The position numbers were made by a program, and so were the translations under genes. The notes beneath the pieces were generated by a model. That model saw only the letters and a list, made by a program, of their open reading frames with translations. It was not told the DNA's origin and ran no database searches. Positions 42,701-55,716 of a stretch of 64,000 nucleotides of DNA are shown here, piece after piece (the stretch's first letter is position 1; the number at the start of each line of letters is the position of its first letter). The DNA is from Vicia villosa (Eukaryota > Streptophyta > Magnoliopsida > Fabales > Fabaceae): NCBI RefSeq assembly GCF_029867415.1, contig NC_081183.1:13264404-13328403 (forward strand), given 5' to 3'.

Positions 42701-44856
42701 TTTGAAGTTCAAGTAGCTTACCTTCAAAAACGGCAAAAGTGAGAATCGAATTCTGCAAGTGAGAAGTTCCAGTTGTTGTTTCTTGGTCTGGACAGCATCA
42801 ATGGACCTTATGGAACATGTTTGAATGCTTGGAACAATTTGAATTCATTTGAGCAAGTTCATGGAACCCGATCTGCAGAGCTATGGTGTGAGGATCAAAT
42901 TTGATGATTTTGATGTTTCAGATCATGGATGATGATTGGGATAGTTCATATATGGTACATGGATGGTGTTTGGATGATTAACTTGGTCAGAAATGAGCTT
43001 AAATGAAAATTGGCATGATAAGTCTCATGTTATGCATATTTGGAAAGTGAGGTAGTGATTTTGAGTTTTAGGTGTTTTTGGGGTGTATGGATGGTTCAAA
43101 CAAGTTTCAAATGATGTTTGTGGTTTGTGGGAAGCATCACTTTGGTCAGAAATTCAAGGGTTTGGAGGTTGAGCATTTTACCTCTTTGAAACTTAAGAAA
43201 CTTGCATTCTAAGAAAGAAAGAGAAAGCCTATAATTTGTGAGACTTTGGTGTGAATTTGAATGAGGTAATGACCTCTATTTATAGGCCAAACATTATGAA
43301 CTCAGAGCTTTGCAACTTGATCAAAGTTTGATGATTTGGCTTAAGAGATAAAAAGGAATCTTTTACATTTAATGCAAAATGGTTAAAGTGACCAAACCAT
43401 GGTTAAACTTCAAGCTTCTTATCCTCTTCCATTCTGATCTTCTAATCAGAAAATATCTTCAATTATTGTCTTGATGCATCATTACTTGCATTATTTGGCA
43501 ATTTGGTTCATAACTTTGCAAAAATGGCTTGAAATTTCAAGTGAAATGGTCACTAATGTCAAAATTCAAAACCATAGCTACACTCCATATTTTTTCATGC
43601 TCTTGGACATTTTGGAAAGCTCATGTTACACACTTCAAAACCCTAGTTGAAAGTTTCTTCAAGATCCTTAAGGAAGTGGGTGAAAAAGATCCATGAACTT
43701 TGAGAAAAATGAAGTTTTAAGTGGATTTTTCAAAAAGTACCAACTTTGAAGCACCATATCTCTTAAATGGTTGATCTTATGGAAAAAATTTATATGTGTC
43801 AAAGTTGTTTATTGGATCAAAATCTACAACTTTCATGTTGGAAGTTTTTTTCAGTTTGTAGGTGAAATTTTGAGAAATTCCCTTTCAAAGTTTGGAAAAA
43901 ACCATGAAAAACACTTAGAAATTTTTCTAAGTATGAAAAGTCAAACTTTGACTTTTTGATTCTTGATTGATTTTCTTGATTTTTCTTGATCAAATGACTT
44001 CATATATCATATATTGATGATTCAAAACTTCAAAAGTCATGGTTGACCAAAATTCCCCAAAAGTCAATGGTGATCTTGTTGAGTTGACTTTTTCAGACGA
44101 ATCGCGTTTCTGGAGATTTCAAATGAAACAAGCTATCCTCATCAAATGAATAGTATGAATGGATCATATTGAAGCATTTGAGGATATTGAATCATAATTT
44201 GAGTTGTAGCACCATGTCCTGATTAAAAAGTCAGTGGTTCAGTGAATTAGGTCAAAAACCCTAATTGTCGACCTGATGAAATTGATGACTGTGGATCTTG
44301 AATTGAGATGTAATCTCCATTGGATATTGTCATAGGGATTATTTGAGGATGATTGAAACCTTTGATTGACTTCCTGGGGGTTTTTAGGGTTTCCCAAATG
44401 TGATCCCTGATTTCAGTCCCTGATAGTTCAAAACCCTGATCTGAGGATTTGTCTGATCAATCTTTGTGCAGAAGATGTTATGAGCCAATGGATTAAGTCA
44501 AAATGATGCACTTGGGGTCTTGAGGTCATGTCCCAAGTCATTATGTCAATCTCTGAGCAAAAGTCAAGAGTATGCTATCTTCAGTCAAAACCCTAATTCA
44601 GTCGATTCAGAGCCTTTGAGCTTGTTGAGATGGATCTCTGAGGACCAAATGTTGATTGTTGATGAAGATGATTCATTTGAAATGAAGGGAGAACAAAACC
44701 CTAATTGATTGTTACTTGTATTGATGAGTGATTTCCTGATTAAATCCTGCTGAGTCACAAGTAGCAAACACAAGCTATGCAATTTGTTAGAGATGCAAAT
44801 GATGCATATGCAGATGATATGAGGTGGTATCTTAGGTCAAAAATTGGGGTATGACA
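39723..44856 (-). repeat. Solo Ogre LTR, minus strand, nested in Ogre-2 LTR
   Basis: This 5134-bp LTR runs from TGTCGCGGGCG to GGGGTATGACA on the plus strand and aligns over its whole length with the Ogre-1 LTR in reverse. It includes a TATA box (minus strand, 43277-43284), a tRNA-like module (42255-42328) and the stem-loop arrays. It is clearly more diverged from Ogre-1 than the two Ogre-1 LTRs are from each other. The perfect ATACC duplication shows insertion followed by LTR-LTR recombination. Confidence 0.95.
42255..42328 (-). repeat. tRNA-like module in solo Ogre LTR
   Basis: On the minus strand the A box TGGCTCAGTTGGCAAG (42305-42320) and the B box GAGTTCAAGCC (42267-42277) are well preserved, with T-runs downstream. 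It is closer to a real tRNA than the Ogre-1 copy, which suggests the ancestral state. The acceptor stem is not closed. Confidence 0.6.
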
Positions 44857-44861
44857 ATACC
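44857..44861. other. Target site duplication (ATACC), right copy
   Basis: It is identical to 39718-39722. Confidence 0.92.
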
Positions 44862-47800
44862 TTGGTGGAGAGTTCCAACTTGAAGTCCATCTTCAAGTCT
44901 CCCTAATATCCAAAGAGGTGTTATGGCATCACCTTCATCAAAAGCCTACAACAACAAGCAAGGTGTTAGAGAAATTGTTAGTAACAATTCAAGGTTGTTA
45001 GTAACAATAAAGAATTCAAGGTGTACCTCAACAATAAACCGGCGAACACCTCCTCGCCGTAGGTAAGTTAATTTGACTCTTACTCTCAATATTGTTGTTG
45101 CTATTTCTCTGTTAAAACAAAATTTCCAGAAAAAATAGAGAAAGCATGTGGGTCTCTACCTTTGTTCATGAAAGAAATCAAGCCACTGGAAAAAATTTGA
45201 AGGCAGTTATTGTTGCTGCAACTGCAAGTGAAAAAACGCAGAGACAGCAACAACAAAATCACGGTTCAGCATCATAACAATAATTCAGAGACAAAAATTC
45301 AGCAGCAGCAATCAGTTACAACACTGATTCGCGAATAAACAGAAGCAGAACAACCGACACATACCTGCAACACTAATCCGGCTAAAATCTTCTAGCCGCA
45401 GGTAAGTTATCTTCATACCTCACACTCAATATTGCTGTTAATTGTTATACTGATGAATTGTCTGAAACTGAAAACAGAGAAAGCTTGAGTTATTATCACT
45501 ATACTGAAAAATACAGAGAAAGATCATACTAAATTTTCTATGTAAAACTAAGCTTAATACACCAGACAATCAACTTCAACACATCAACAAATTTCCAGAA
45601 AGCAGTAGAATCAAAAACACAAAGTCAAAGCAGAAGGGAGTTGGATTCGTAACCGTACCTGTCAAAGCCCTTCGCCGGAGATCAGGAACTCGTCGGACTA
45701 GCTCCGACTGTGTAAGTCCCCTTTCTTTTTCGTTTTTCCTTATGCTGTTATGTTCACCGAACTGTGGTAAGAGGTAAGAACAAAGAGTGTTTGCCATTGA
45801 TGTTCACTGAGCAAGTTTGAGAGAGAGAGTAACGTTGTTGTTGCTCAACCGTAAATCCAAGAAAGAAGCCTGTTGTTGTTGTTCCGAGAGAGTGAATTCG
45901 CGAGAGAGTGGAGAGAACTCGCGTGAGCAATCAAGAGAGAGATGAATCGTTGTTGTTGTTTGATGTTCCGAGCGAATTTGAGAGGAAAGGGAGGATTGGT
46001 TCCTCACTGTTTGTTCTTTTTGCGTGAGATTGAAAGAAGAAAATAAAAGAGGCGTTGCCTCTTAGTTTAGGGTTTTCTCTAACCCAGCAGCTTACGTTAA
46101 GAGAGGCGGATCCGGGTCACCCTGACCCGACCCGGTCCGGCCCAACCTTTTTTTTTTTAATTATTTTCAGCTTAAGTCAATTTTGGGCTGCACCCCCAAT
46201 TTATTTTTCAACACCTCTGGCCCAATTATTTAGTTTAGTTCTTTTAACTATTTCTTTTAGTTTTCTTTAAGAAAATTGTTTGCATAAAAAAGACTAAGCA
46301 TTTTATTTTAATATAGGATTTTAATTTCTTTTATAATCCTTATTAAAAAAAACTCCAAAAAATATCTTTGATGCATATTTAAGTTTATGTTTCTAATTAT
46401 TTTCTCTTTCCATGAAAAAACCACAAAAAATATCTTCTTTTAGAATTAATTTGAATTTGATATGTTCATATTATTTTGTGTAGTTAATCATTTAAGTTTT
46501 TATTTGATTATTGTTGCATATCACTTGAATTTTCTAACTTCATCCGAGACTTCGAGATTATTTCTCTGTTGTTCTCTGTTTTGTCTGTTTGTTTGGTCTT
46601 CCATTTGTTGTAGAAGTCCATAAACAATTACTGGATGATCATGGAATGCTGTAAGCTGTGAACTTATCCGACGTTTCTATTCTGCTGGTGAGGATGCTTA
46701 ATATCTGTTGAGATCCTAATTTATTCCAAGCACATCACTTGAGGATCACGGTAACACCTCAAACTCAGAAATCCAATTTTCTCATTCTTCGAGGTAAGCC
46801 TAAAACTCAATCAACTGTTTTCACAACAGTAATCAATTCACTTTCAAATCATTCAAATCTTTTCAAAACAGTGGGGCCTCTCGAATATTAGAGAGTGTAA
46901 GTCCCATTTCTTTTCTTTTTTTTTGTACAGTTTTCAAAACAATAAAACATTCTTCAAAATAAAATCTTTTCAAACAGTTTTCAAATCATTTTCAAAACAA
47001 CAAAACTTCAAATTTTTCAAATATACCATGGGCCTCCATGTAGGTATAAGTCCCAAGCCCCTTTTGTACATACCCATTCCTGTACATGAAATTAGGTATT
47101 TCATTGTACACACACATTTTTGTACATATCTCAATCTGTTTTTTAACTTTGAATAACAAACCAAAAATGAAGGTTTCTTTAAATCTTCCCAAAAATATAC
47201 CATGGGCCTCCATGTAGGTATAAGTCCCAAGCCCCTTTGTAAATACCTGTTTACATAGCTTTGAATAAACTCAAGTGGACCTCTCCTCGAGTATAAGTCC
47301 CGAGCCCCTGTGTATACAAATGGATCATGCTTACATGTATATTTCCTTCATAAACTCCATTATATACACACACTTTGTCATATATATAATTTGTTCATAC
47401 CTGTTCATGTTTGTTCATACTTGTTCATGTTTGTTCATATGTGTGATATGTGTGCTTGTTCAACTTAGTACAACACTAGGTTCCCCATAGCCTCCTATTG
47501 GGCTTCGTGCAAAGAATCTCCCTAGTTTAGGTTAGGACATAGAGTATGGTTTCCCGGTGAAATCGCTCTAAGAGCTCAAACCAACTATACCATGCCTCCC
47601 CTTGGGCTTTGTACAAACGAGTGACCCTCCCATAGCCTCCTCTTGGGCTTACAATGCAAGGACCCTGGATTGTCCCTCCCATAGCCTCCTCTTGGGCTTA
47701 CAATGCAAGGACCCTCGAATAGCCTCCTCTTGGGCTTCGTACAAGGACCCACGGGCTTCTTATAAGCATCCCCAATATCCAAATCAAAAAACCCTAGGAG

Positions 47801-48730
47801 ATTAGACATTTATCATCTCTATGATAGGAGTATCTCTTCTATATCATCACAAACAATCAATCAATCAAACTTTTTTGCCACAAGGCTGGCTAACCAATCA
47901 AACCGTTTTGCCACCATACTGGCTGATTAATCAAAGTTTTTGTCACAAGGCTGACTTCATTGAAACTTTTGCCACAAGGCTGGCTGATTAATCAAAACTT
48001 TTTGTCACAAGGCTGACTTCATTGAAAGTTTTTGCCACAAGGCTGGTTAAACAAACAAAAAACATCTTTATCATTCTAAGCGCCATAAGTGGCATGGCCC
48101 AGGGCTTATAATGAAAAGATTTTCAAACAAAAACAAACAGATGTATGTGATGATATAGATTAGATACATCGAACATTTAGATGACATTTGTCTCTTATCC
48201 GTTGCTTCCACTAGCATAAGTGGGAACTACGATTGCTCTGACTTTTTCAACATCCCTTTGAGAATACGTAGGCACAAGGTCGATCCTTGGCGAGCAAAAC
48301 AAAACAAAAAAACCACTCAAACCTTAACACCCGTAGACCCCGAGCTACAGATGCTCTGATTCCCTCTAAGGGATATGTATGCAGAGGATCGCGATGATCT
48401 TTGCGAGCATAATCAAACAAACACCTTAGGTCCCACCTATTTCACAAGAACCTCTCAATAACATGGAATGAAAAACAAAGCAAAGAAACCTATAGAGTAC
48501 TATAGATACGTTGGGTGCTAATACCTTCCCTTCGTATAACCAACCCTCTTACCCAAGATCTCTCCCCCCACTTTTAGGTTATTGCAGCTTTTTTCCTTTT
48601 CCTACTTTGGAAATAATAAAAAGTTTGGTCGGTACAAAAGAAAAATCATTTTTGAGCACTCGAGCCCAAAGAAGGCATCAGGTGTCTCATCCCGAAAAAA
48701 GACGACGATTTTTCGCCCGCGACAGAAAAA

Positions 48731-48748
48731 TGGCGACTTCATTGGGGA
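48731..48748 (+). other. Primer binding site of Ogre-2
   Basis: TGGCGACTTCATTGGGGA lies 6 nt after the LTR end. It differs from Ogre-1 by one transition. Confidence 0.85.
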
Positions 48749-49538
48749 ACATCTTTTTATTGTTTCCAAAGGAAGGGTTAATTCTATTTTCTATATTTTT
48801 TATTTCATTTTTTGTTACATGTGTGGTTCTGGTTCTGTTACTTGTGTGATTCTGTTACAAGTGATACATTATGGACAAATCCTAACCCGGATTAAGTACA
48901 CATAAGAATTAGGTGGAGGGTATAGTCATGTACAGGCGTACGTGAGAATCCTTCCGCTCAGTGGAGGTTCCTTGTTGGTAATATATGTTTAGCATGTTTC
49001 GTAGCGAAGACATTATTACTTTCATTGAACTGTAGAAGCTGAGTTGGCCGTAGAACCCCAACCCATCCTGGCCTTATTAGGTTGTGGTGCAGAAACTATT
49101 CAGGTGAAGACTTGGATTAGTTGTCATGCGGAGAACCACACTCAGACGAGTTTTTCTTGAGAATATTACTGGCTCATGAGCTTAATTGTGGAAAGCCGGT
49201 AATATCCGAAAGAAAAATGTAGACTCTGACGTATCAGTAGAACATGTTGTGCAGGTGATTAACTAGAACTATCCCATTGTTGGTTCTCTGACCTCATGCT
49301 CGTGACTTTGGACCTTTGAACCTATGCGTTACCATGTTTGCGTTACCATGCTTGTGTTATCATGTTTGTGTTACCATGTTTGCGCTACCATGTTTGCTCT
49401 GCCATGTTTGAATATGTGGCATCCATGCATCCATGCATTCATACATTCATTAAAAAACCCATCTTTTTCCATAAAAAAACATGATTTTTCCAAAAAAAAT
49501 TTAGAGAATTTTCTTTGCAAACATTATAGGATTAAGTT
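48749..49538 (+). other. Ogre-2 leader upstream of ORF1
   Basis: It is colinear with the Ogre-1 leader. The ATG-rich tandem repeat lies at 49324-49410. A 90-codon upstream frame starts in it and overlaps the ORF1 start in another frame. Confidence 0.7.
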
Positions 49539-51062
49539 ATGGAAAAAAGGTATACCAAAAAGTACGGTTTCAAAGCGCCTGATGTGGAAAAACTGATAGA
49601 ATTAGCATCTTCTGTACAAGATCCTTGTAATTTTAGGAAAAGTTATGGAAAGCTTTTGCCTATTTTGAACACTCATGTTGATGAAGGACTTCTCAAAACT
49701 CTGGTTCAGTTCTATGATCCCGTCTACCGTTGTTTTACCTTTCCAGACTACCAGTTGGTACCGACCTTGGAAGAATATGCCAATCTTTTAGGTATTCCTG
49801 TGTCTGACAAAATACCCTTTAATGATTTGGAAGCCATTCCTAAATCACACGTCATTGCAGCAAGTATCCACATGAAAAAGTCTGAAGTAGAGAGTAATTG
49901 GACTACCAAAGGAAACCTCCCGGGTTTAACTTCACACTTCCTAATAAAGAGAGCCTTTGATTTCATCGAAACTGGTCGCATGATAGCTTTTGAAGCTATA
50001 CTAGCCTTGCTCATCTATGGGTTAGTTCTGTTTCCTAATGTCGACAACTTTGTTGATATCAATGCCATAAAGATCTTTCTGATTGGAAATCCTGTTCCGA
50101 CTTTGCTTGGTGACATGTATTTCTCTGTCCATCATAGGAATCGCCAAGGCGGTGGAATCATTGTTTGTTGTGCACCTTTATTGTTCAAATGGATTGTTTC
50201 ACACTTACCTGAGTCTCCTATTTTCACGGAAAACCAAGAAGGTTTGTGTTGGCCTCGAAGACTTATGTCTCTTACTAATAATGATATTCATTGGTATACC
50301 TTGGCTCGCTGTGGTACAGAAACCATTGATAGTTGTGGAGAGTTCGCCAACGTACCCCTCATTGGTACACAAGGAGGAATTAACTATAACCCGGTCCTAG
50401 CCCGACGACAACTCGGGTATGCAAATTCAATTAAACCCATTGGTCCTACAGTGGAAGGTTACTTCTACCGAGAAGGGGATAATCCTAAAAGGTTGAAAGC
50501 GAGAATGGTGAGAGCTTGGTACAACATCCGATGGAAAGAAAAAGGCGAGGAAAGAAATTGCATTGCCATGGACGCCTACACCTGCTGGGTAAAGAAAAGA
50601 GCAAAGGAGTTTCAAATGCCTTATACTTATGAAAAACCCATGTTTCCTGCAGTGTCTCAACAACCCAACATTCCCACTATGAAGGAATACCAAGACACTT
50701 TGGCTAAGATGAGGATAGAAAAAGACGCTTGGGAAGAAAAGTTTCGTAGAACTGATGTGGAAAATAGAAAGTTGATGAAAAGGGTGAAAGATCACGAAGA
50801 AACTCTCTATTATCAAGATGGATGGCTCATGAGCAAAGATGAGAAGATTCGTCAGAAAGACGCTGCAATCAAGAGGTACATCAAAGAAAGCAAGAAGAAT
50901 CTTGAAGGCTCAACAAGCAACGCTCCAACTCCTGATGATTGGAAGAATGTTGTTGACAAACTGAGGACCGAAAAGGCCGAATTGAAAGCTTACTATGGGA
51001 AAGAAATCATGAAGCTCAAGCTGCACAATGCATTTGGTTCTTCGTCTGATGAAGATGCTTAG
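49539..51062 (+). CDS. Ogre ORF1 protein, Ogre-2 copy (507 aa)
   Basis: It has the same length and layout as the Ogre-1 ORF1, with scattered substitutions and no indel or stop. It has an N-terminal plant-mobile-domain-like region, a C-terminal charged coiled-coil region and an acidic end (SSSDEDA). It stays open although gag-pro and pol in this element are broken. Confidence 0.9.
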   Translation: MEKRYTKKYGFKAPDVEKLIELASSVQDPCNFRKSYGKLLPILNTHVDEGLLKTLVQFYDPVYRCFTFPDYQLVPTLEEYANLLGIPVSDKIPFNDLEAIPKSHVIAASIHMKKSEVESNWTTKGNLPGLTSHFLIKRAFDFIETGRMIAFEAILALLIYGLVLFPNVDNFVDINAIKIFLIGNPVPTLLGDMYFSVHHRNRQGGGIIVCCAPLLFKWIVSHLPESPIFTENQEGLCWPRRLMSLTNNDIHWYTLARCGTETIDSCGEFANVPLIGTQGGINYNPVLARRQLGYANSIKPIGPTVEGYFYREGDNPKRLKARMVRAWYNIRWKEKGEERNCIAMDAYTCWVKKRAKEFQMPYTYEKPMFPAVSQQPNIPTMKEYQDTLAKMRIEKDAWEEKFRRTDVENRKLMKRVKDHEETLYYQDGWLMSKDEKIRQKDAAIKRYIKESKKNLEGSTSNAPTPDDWKNVVDKLRTEKAELKAYYGKEIMKLKLHNAFGSSSDEDA

Positions 51063-51370
51063 GATTGTTTAGCTTTTTATTTATCATTTGCTTTTGTAAG
51101 GAGCTACGCTCCAATGTTGTAACATTTCCCATTTATTCAATAAAAGAATAGTTTGTGTTCAATTGTTTGCAAGGAAATAATCTTTAAAATGTTTGGAAAA
51201 ATCATAAATTTCTTTTTGCATACATCATTCTGCATATCGAGTCTGTTGTATAGAGTCTCATCTTTTGGATCATTCTCCAATAGATCGTCAAGCTGTCGCG
51301 TCTCAAAGTTTCTCGACCGCGCTCGCAATCAGATCACAGATACAATACTCGTTCGAATAGAAGAAGAGTA

Positions 51371-54300
51371 ATGGAACACTCTGAACAAGAGAATATTGAG
51401 CTCCGTGGTACAGTGACCACCCTTCAAGAAAAATTGGAAAGTCTCACTACTCTGGTTGACTCCTTAATGGCCGCACAGAATCAGCCGTCGCCACCCAACA
51501 GTCAAACGACGGTAACATCTGAAGTCACTACTCCAGTTTCTACGGTTGCATTCAGCATTCCATCTTTCTCCATGCCAGAAGGTTGGGGCACGCCTTTCAG
51601 CTTTGGTGCAGGTTTCCGCCATAATTTCTCTGGGGTTCAAACAACCACAACTGAAGCGCCCGCTGCACAAAGTTCACTGTTCACTCCAAATCAGGGGGTA
51701 ACTTTTTCTCAAGTCACTATGGCACTTTCTCAACCCACTATGACGGTTCCGACTCCTATGGTTCACACTGTTCCTTACGGAGACAATGAGATTTATCATG
51801 ATCAGGGTGATACCACAAATCAGCGAAGCCTTGTAGGAGATCTCCAAGAACAATTCAACAAGATTCAACTGGAAGTTAAAGCTATTCGGGGAAAAGATTT
51901 GTTTGGAAAGAATGCCCAGGAGCTATGTTTGGTTCCCAGTGTACAGATACCAGCCAAATTCAAGGTCCCTGACTTTGAGAAGTACAAAGGTAGTTCTTGT
52001 CCACAAAGCCATCTTGTGATGTATGCCAGGAAGATGTCTACTTATGCAGATAATCATCAGTTGCTTATCCATTACTTTCAAGACAGTTTGACTGGTGCCG
52101 CACTGAAGTGGTACACAGGCTTGGATAGCACTAATATTCGAACATTCAATGACCTAGGTGAGGCCTTTGTCCGACAATACAAGTATAACTCGGATATGGC
52201 TCCAGACAGAGATCAGCTTCGATCCATGGCTCAGAAAGACCATGAAGCTTTCAAAGAGTATGCCCAACGATGGAGAGAAACTGCTGCTCAGATTAATCCA
52301 CCGTTAAAAGAGAAAGAGATGACAAAGATCTTCTTGAATACTCTCAGTCCGTTTTATTATGAACGCATGATTGCTAGTGCTCCGAGTGATTTCACCGAGA
52401 TGGTAAACATGGGGATGCGTCTAGAAGAAGGAGTCCGAACCGGACGTCTAACTAAAGAAGGTGGATCTTCAAGCGGAACCAAAAAGTTCGGAAGTGGTTT
52501 CCCAAAGAAGAAGGAACAAAGTGTTGACATGGTATCCCAAGGGAGGCCAAGAGGAAATGTCAATCGTCAACGACAGGTAGCTGCTATCGCACCAGTCATT
52601 AATACAGCACCGAATCCGGGATTTACCCCGCAGTTTCAACAACAGCCTCGACAACAGGCTCAGCAGTTTAACAATAATCAGAATCGTGTACAAAGAGCTC
52701 CACAGTTCGATCCGATTCCAATGACCTACACAGAATTGTACCCTGCTTTGATTGAAACAGGTCTTGTTCAAACTAAAGCGCTACCACCAGTACCTGAGAA
52801 ACTCCCATGGTGGTACAAAGCTGAGGTCTCATGCCCTTATCATCAAGGAGCACCTGGCCATGATCTTGAGCATTGCATAGCTTTGAAATATGAAGTTCAG
52901 AGGTTGGTTAGATCTAATCTCCTCTCTTTCAGAAATTTGAATCCTAATGTGCAAGCAAATCCGCTGCCCAATCATGGAGGGCATGTTGTAAACATGGTGT
53001 ATGGATGTCCTGGTCCGTACCGAGTCTATAATATCAATTTCTCAAGAGCCGATTTGGTACAAATGCACGCCACTCTCTGTCGAGGGCCGAGTTTTCGCCA
53101 GCATCAATACGGTTCCTGTAGCATATGTTGTGTAGATCCTCACGGATGTTCGATTGTGAGAAGAGATCTCCAAGTTCTGTTGGATAATGGTACTATTCAG
53201 ATCTACAGAAATAGGGATGAAAATGAAGTTAACATGATAGGATGTTATCCGCATGAGCTTTTAGTCTCAGATATCAACTCGAAAATGCCTAAAGTTAACA
53301 TCATCGTTCCTCATTTCAACATGCCTGAGCGCATGGAAGTTACTTACAACAAGCCGAAGGTTCCTACTGCTCCTTTGATCATTTGTCTACCTGGACCTGT
53401 TCCTTATGACTCTGACAAGGCAGTTCCATACAACTACAATGCTACAATGATAAAGAATGGACAAGAAGTTCCTTTACCTACTCTTTCATCTGTCGTGAAC
53501 ATCGCTGATGTAAGTCGAGTAACAAGAAGTGGACGTGTATATACTCCACTACCTTCAAAGCAGCCTGTTGCTCCTGCAACCGGGCAAAATCTTGTTGATA
53601 CACCGGTAGGGAATCCTGTGGAAATTCCTGTCAGTAATGCAAACACTGATGTTGGTCAATCCAGTGGAACCAATGTCAATCCTGACTTTGATGAAATTTT
53701 GAAGCTTATCAAAAGAAGTGAATATAAGATTGTGGATTAGCTTATGCAGACTCCTTCAAAGATCTCGATACTTTCATTGCTTTTAAACTCAGAAGCCCAC
53801 AGGGAAGCCCTGATGAAGGTCTTGGATCAAGCTTTTGTAGATCATGATGTGACTGTTTATCACTTTGATGGGATAATAGCCAACATAACAGCTTGCAACA
53901 ATTTAAGCTTCTGTGATGAAGAACTCCCCGAGGAGGGTAAAAATCACAATCTTGCTTTGCACATTTCTATGAACTGTCAGTCAGACTCTTTGTCCAATGT
54001 GTTGGTAGACACTGGATCTTCCTTGAATGTTATGCCAAAGATGACTCTTGCTCGCTTGTCTTACCAAGGAATGCCTATGAAGTTCAGTGGTGTAGTAGTC
54101 AAAGCATTTGATGGATCGCGAAAATCTGTTATCGGCAAAGTCAACCTTCCCATGACAATTGGTCCACATACATTTCAAATCACTTTCCAGGTCATGGACA
54201 TCCAAGCTGCAGGGACAGTAACTTCTACGCTCCATCAAAAGTTAAAATTTGTAACAAATGGAAAATTGGTAACAATAAGTGGAGAACAAGCCTTAATGGT

Positions 54301-55350
54301 GAGTCATTTATCCAATTTCTCTTTTATTAGTGCTGATGATGTGGAAGGAACTCAGTTCCAAGGTCTCTCTTTAGAAGACGAATCTTCCAAGAAGAAAGCA
54401 TCAATCTCTTCATACAAAGAGGCAGTGAAAGTAGTGAAAGATGGAACTACCACTGGCTGGGGGCAAGTTGTGATCCCTACCAAGAATGAAACCAGAGCAG
54501 GACTCGGATGTTCACCAACATTCTCAAACTGCACCAAGAAGGATGAAACCCTTCGTCCGATCAAAGAAACATTCATTAGTGGAGGATTCCTTAACCCCAT
54601 TCCTCAAGAGGTTAATGTCCTTATTGAAGAATGCATCGAAGAAGGTTTACCCGATCCTGAAGAAGAATGGAAATGTTATCTCAATGACTCGGGATATATA
54701 TCTCAGGAAGAACCATATCCTCCTTCAGAGAAATCCAAAGGCAAAGAAACTGAGCCTATTCCTGCAGAGGTCTGGGACACCTTGGGACAACCAAGTGGAA
54801 AATATGATTATATGGTGAAATATACTGCGCCTGAAAGTTCAAAGATTGCGATTGAGGATATCCAACCAACTGGATGGGGAGATTCCTTTGAATACAATAG
54901 TCAACCAGAAGAGGCTTATCAGCCCTGTCAATTTTCTCAGCAGCCTGAAATTACTGAAGATTTCAATGCATCTACCAAGGTTTACAATCCTGAAGATGGT
55001 TATTATCACATAAATGCCATTTTTGAAGATGAAGGGGAAGATGGTCCCGCAGTTGACTCAGAAAGTGTCGCTGACAATGAGTCTCTTCATCCTGAAGACT
55101 GGGAAATACATCCTGAAAATTCTGAAGATTGTGACTCATCTTATGCTCTTCAAGAAGTAGGAGAAGACCGTTTCAACTCTACAAAGAACAAGGGTGACAA
55201 ACCAGGACCTTCAAATCCTGCCCGACCAGCGGTCAATGTCAATACTGAAGACAACTCTGGGGAGAATTTTCCTGAATATATAATACACAGAGGAGTTCGT
55301 TGCTACTGGAAAGCTGTCGACGTTCCGAATGTTGTTCGCCGCTCAAAGTA
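51371..55350 (+). pseudogene. Gag-protease, Ogre-2, broken
   Basis: The gag core and the zinc knuckle (CPYHQGAPGHDLEHC) are intact. A TAG at 53738-53740 replaces the Gln codon seen in Ogre-1 (CAG to TAG) and stops the frame at 789 residues. Downstream the protease keeps LVDTGSS but lacks 13 residues including LLGRPW, through a 39-bp in-frame deletion after GCTGC near 54210. The frame then runs through the TGG codon that is TAG in Ogre-1, to TAA at 55349-55351. Confidence 0.93.
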
Positions 55351-55716
55351 ATCACCTCGCTGTTATTTTGACCTCCTGCCTTGCCCAAAGCAGAGAGATG
55401 TTTTATAGGGCTTTGCTTTTAAATGTTCCGCCCTAATAAATTTGTGTATAGGGCTTTGTTTTAAAAGTTTCCCTCTTTGTCCTGCCCAAGACAAATGAGT
55501 TTGTGTTTAGGGCTTTGTTTCAAAAATGAATCATAAATAAAGCGTCATTTTGAATTCCCTACATTATATGTTTTATTTTTGCTTTTTTCTGGAAATGGTA
55601 ATCCTAAAAAACCAAAATAAAAAATAATAAAAGAAAAAAAACTTTTTCAAAAAAAAAAACTGCATACACTCCTGCATTCATAAATTTTCTAAAATAAATA
55701 TAAATCATATGTGCAG
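55348..55716 (+). other. Predicted Ogre-2 intron (369 bp)
   Basis: Donor TCAAA/GTAATC (GT at 55348) and acceptor TATGTGCAG (ending 55716) correspond exactly to Ogre-1. Splicing removes the terminal TAA and keeps the frame into RT. Confidence 0.75.

Larger units (their letters stand above)
37916..48724 (+). repeat. Ogre-2 5' LTR, mosaic and interrupted
   Basis: The left 600 bp (37916-38510) and the right 1.86 kb (46866-48724) match the Ogre-1 LTR. The middle (38510-46865, about 3.2 kb after removing the nested solo LTR) does not. The middle carries its own TATA box (39518) and donor-like AGGTAAGT sites. Net LTR length is about 5.67 kb. Near 45040 and 45385 two related segments contain hairpins CGGCGA/TCGCCG and CGGCTA/TAGCCG, each followed by AGGTAAGT. 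Confidence 0.85.

Noticed and set aside
45576..46270. Host gene fragment (several 67-73-codon frames)
   Set aside because: The stretch lies inside the Ogre-2 LTR middle block and shows leader-like repeats rather than protein motifs.
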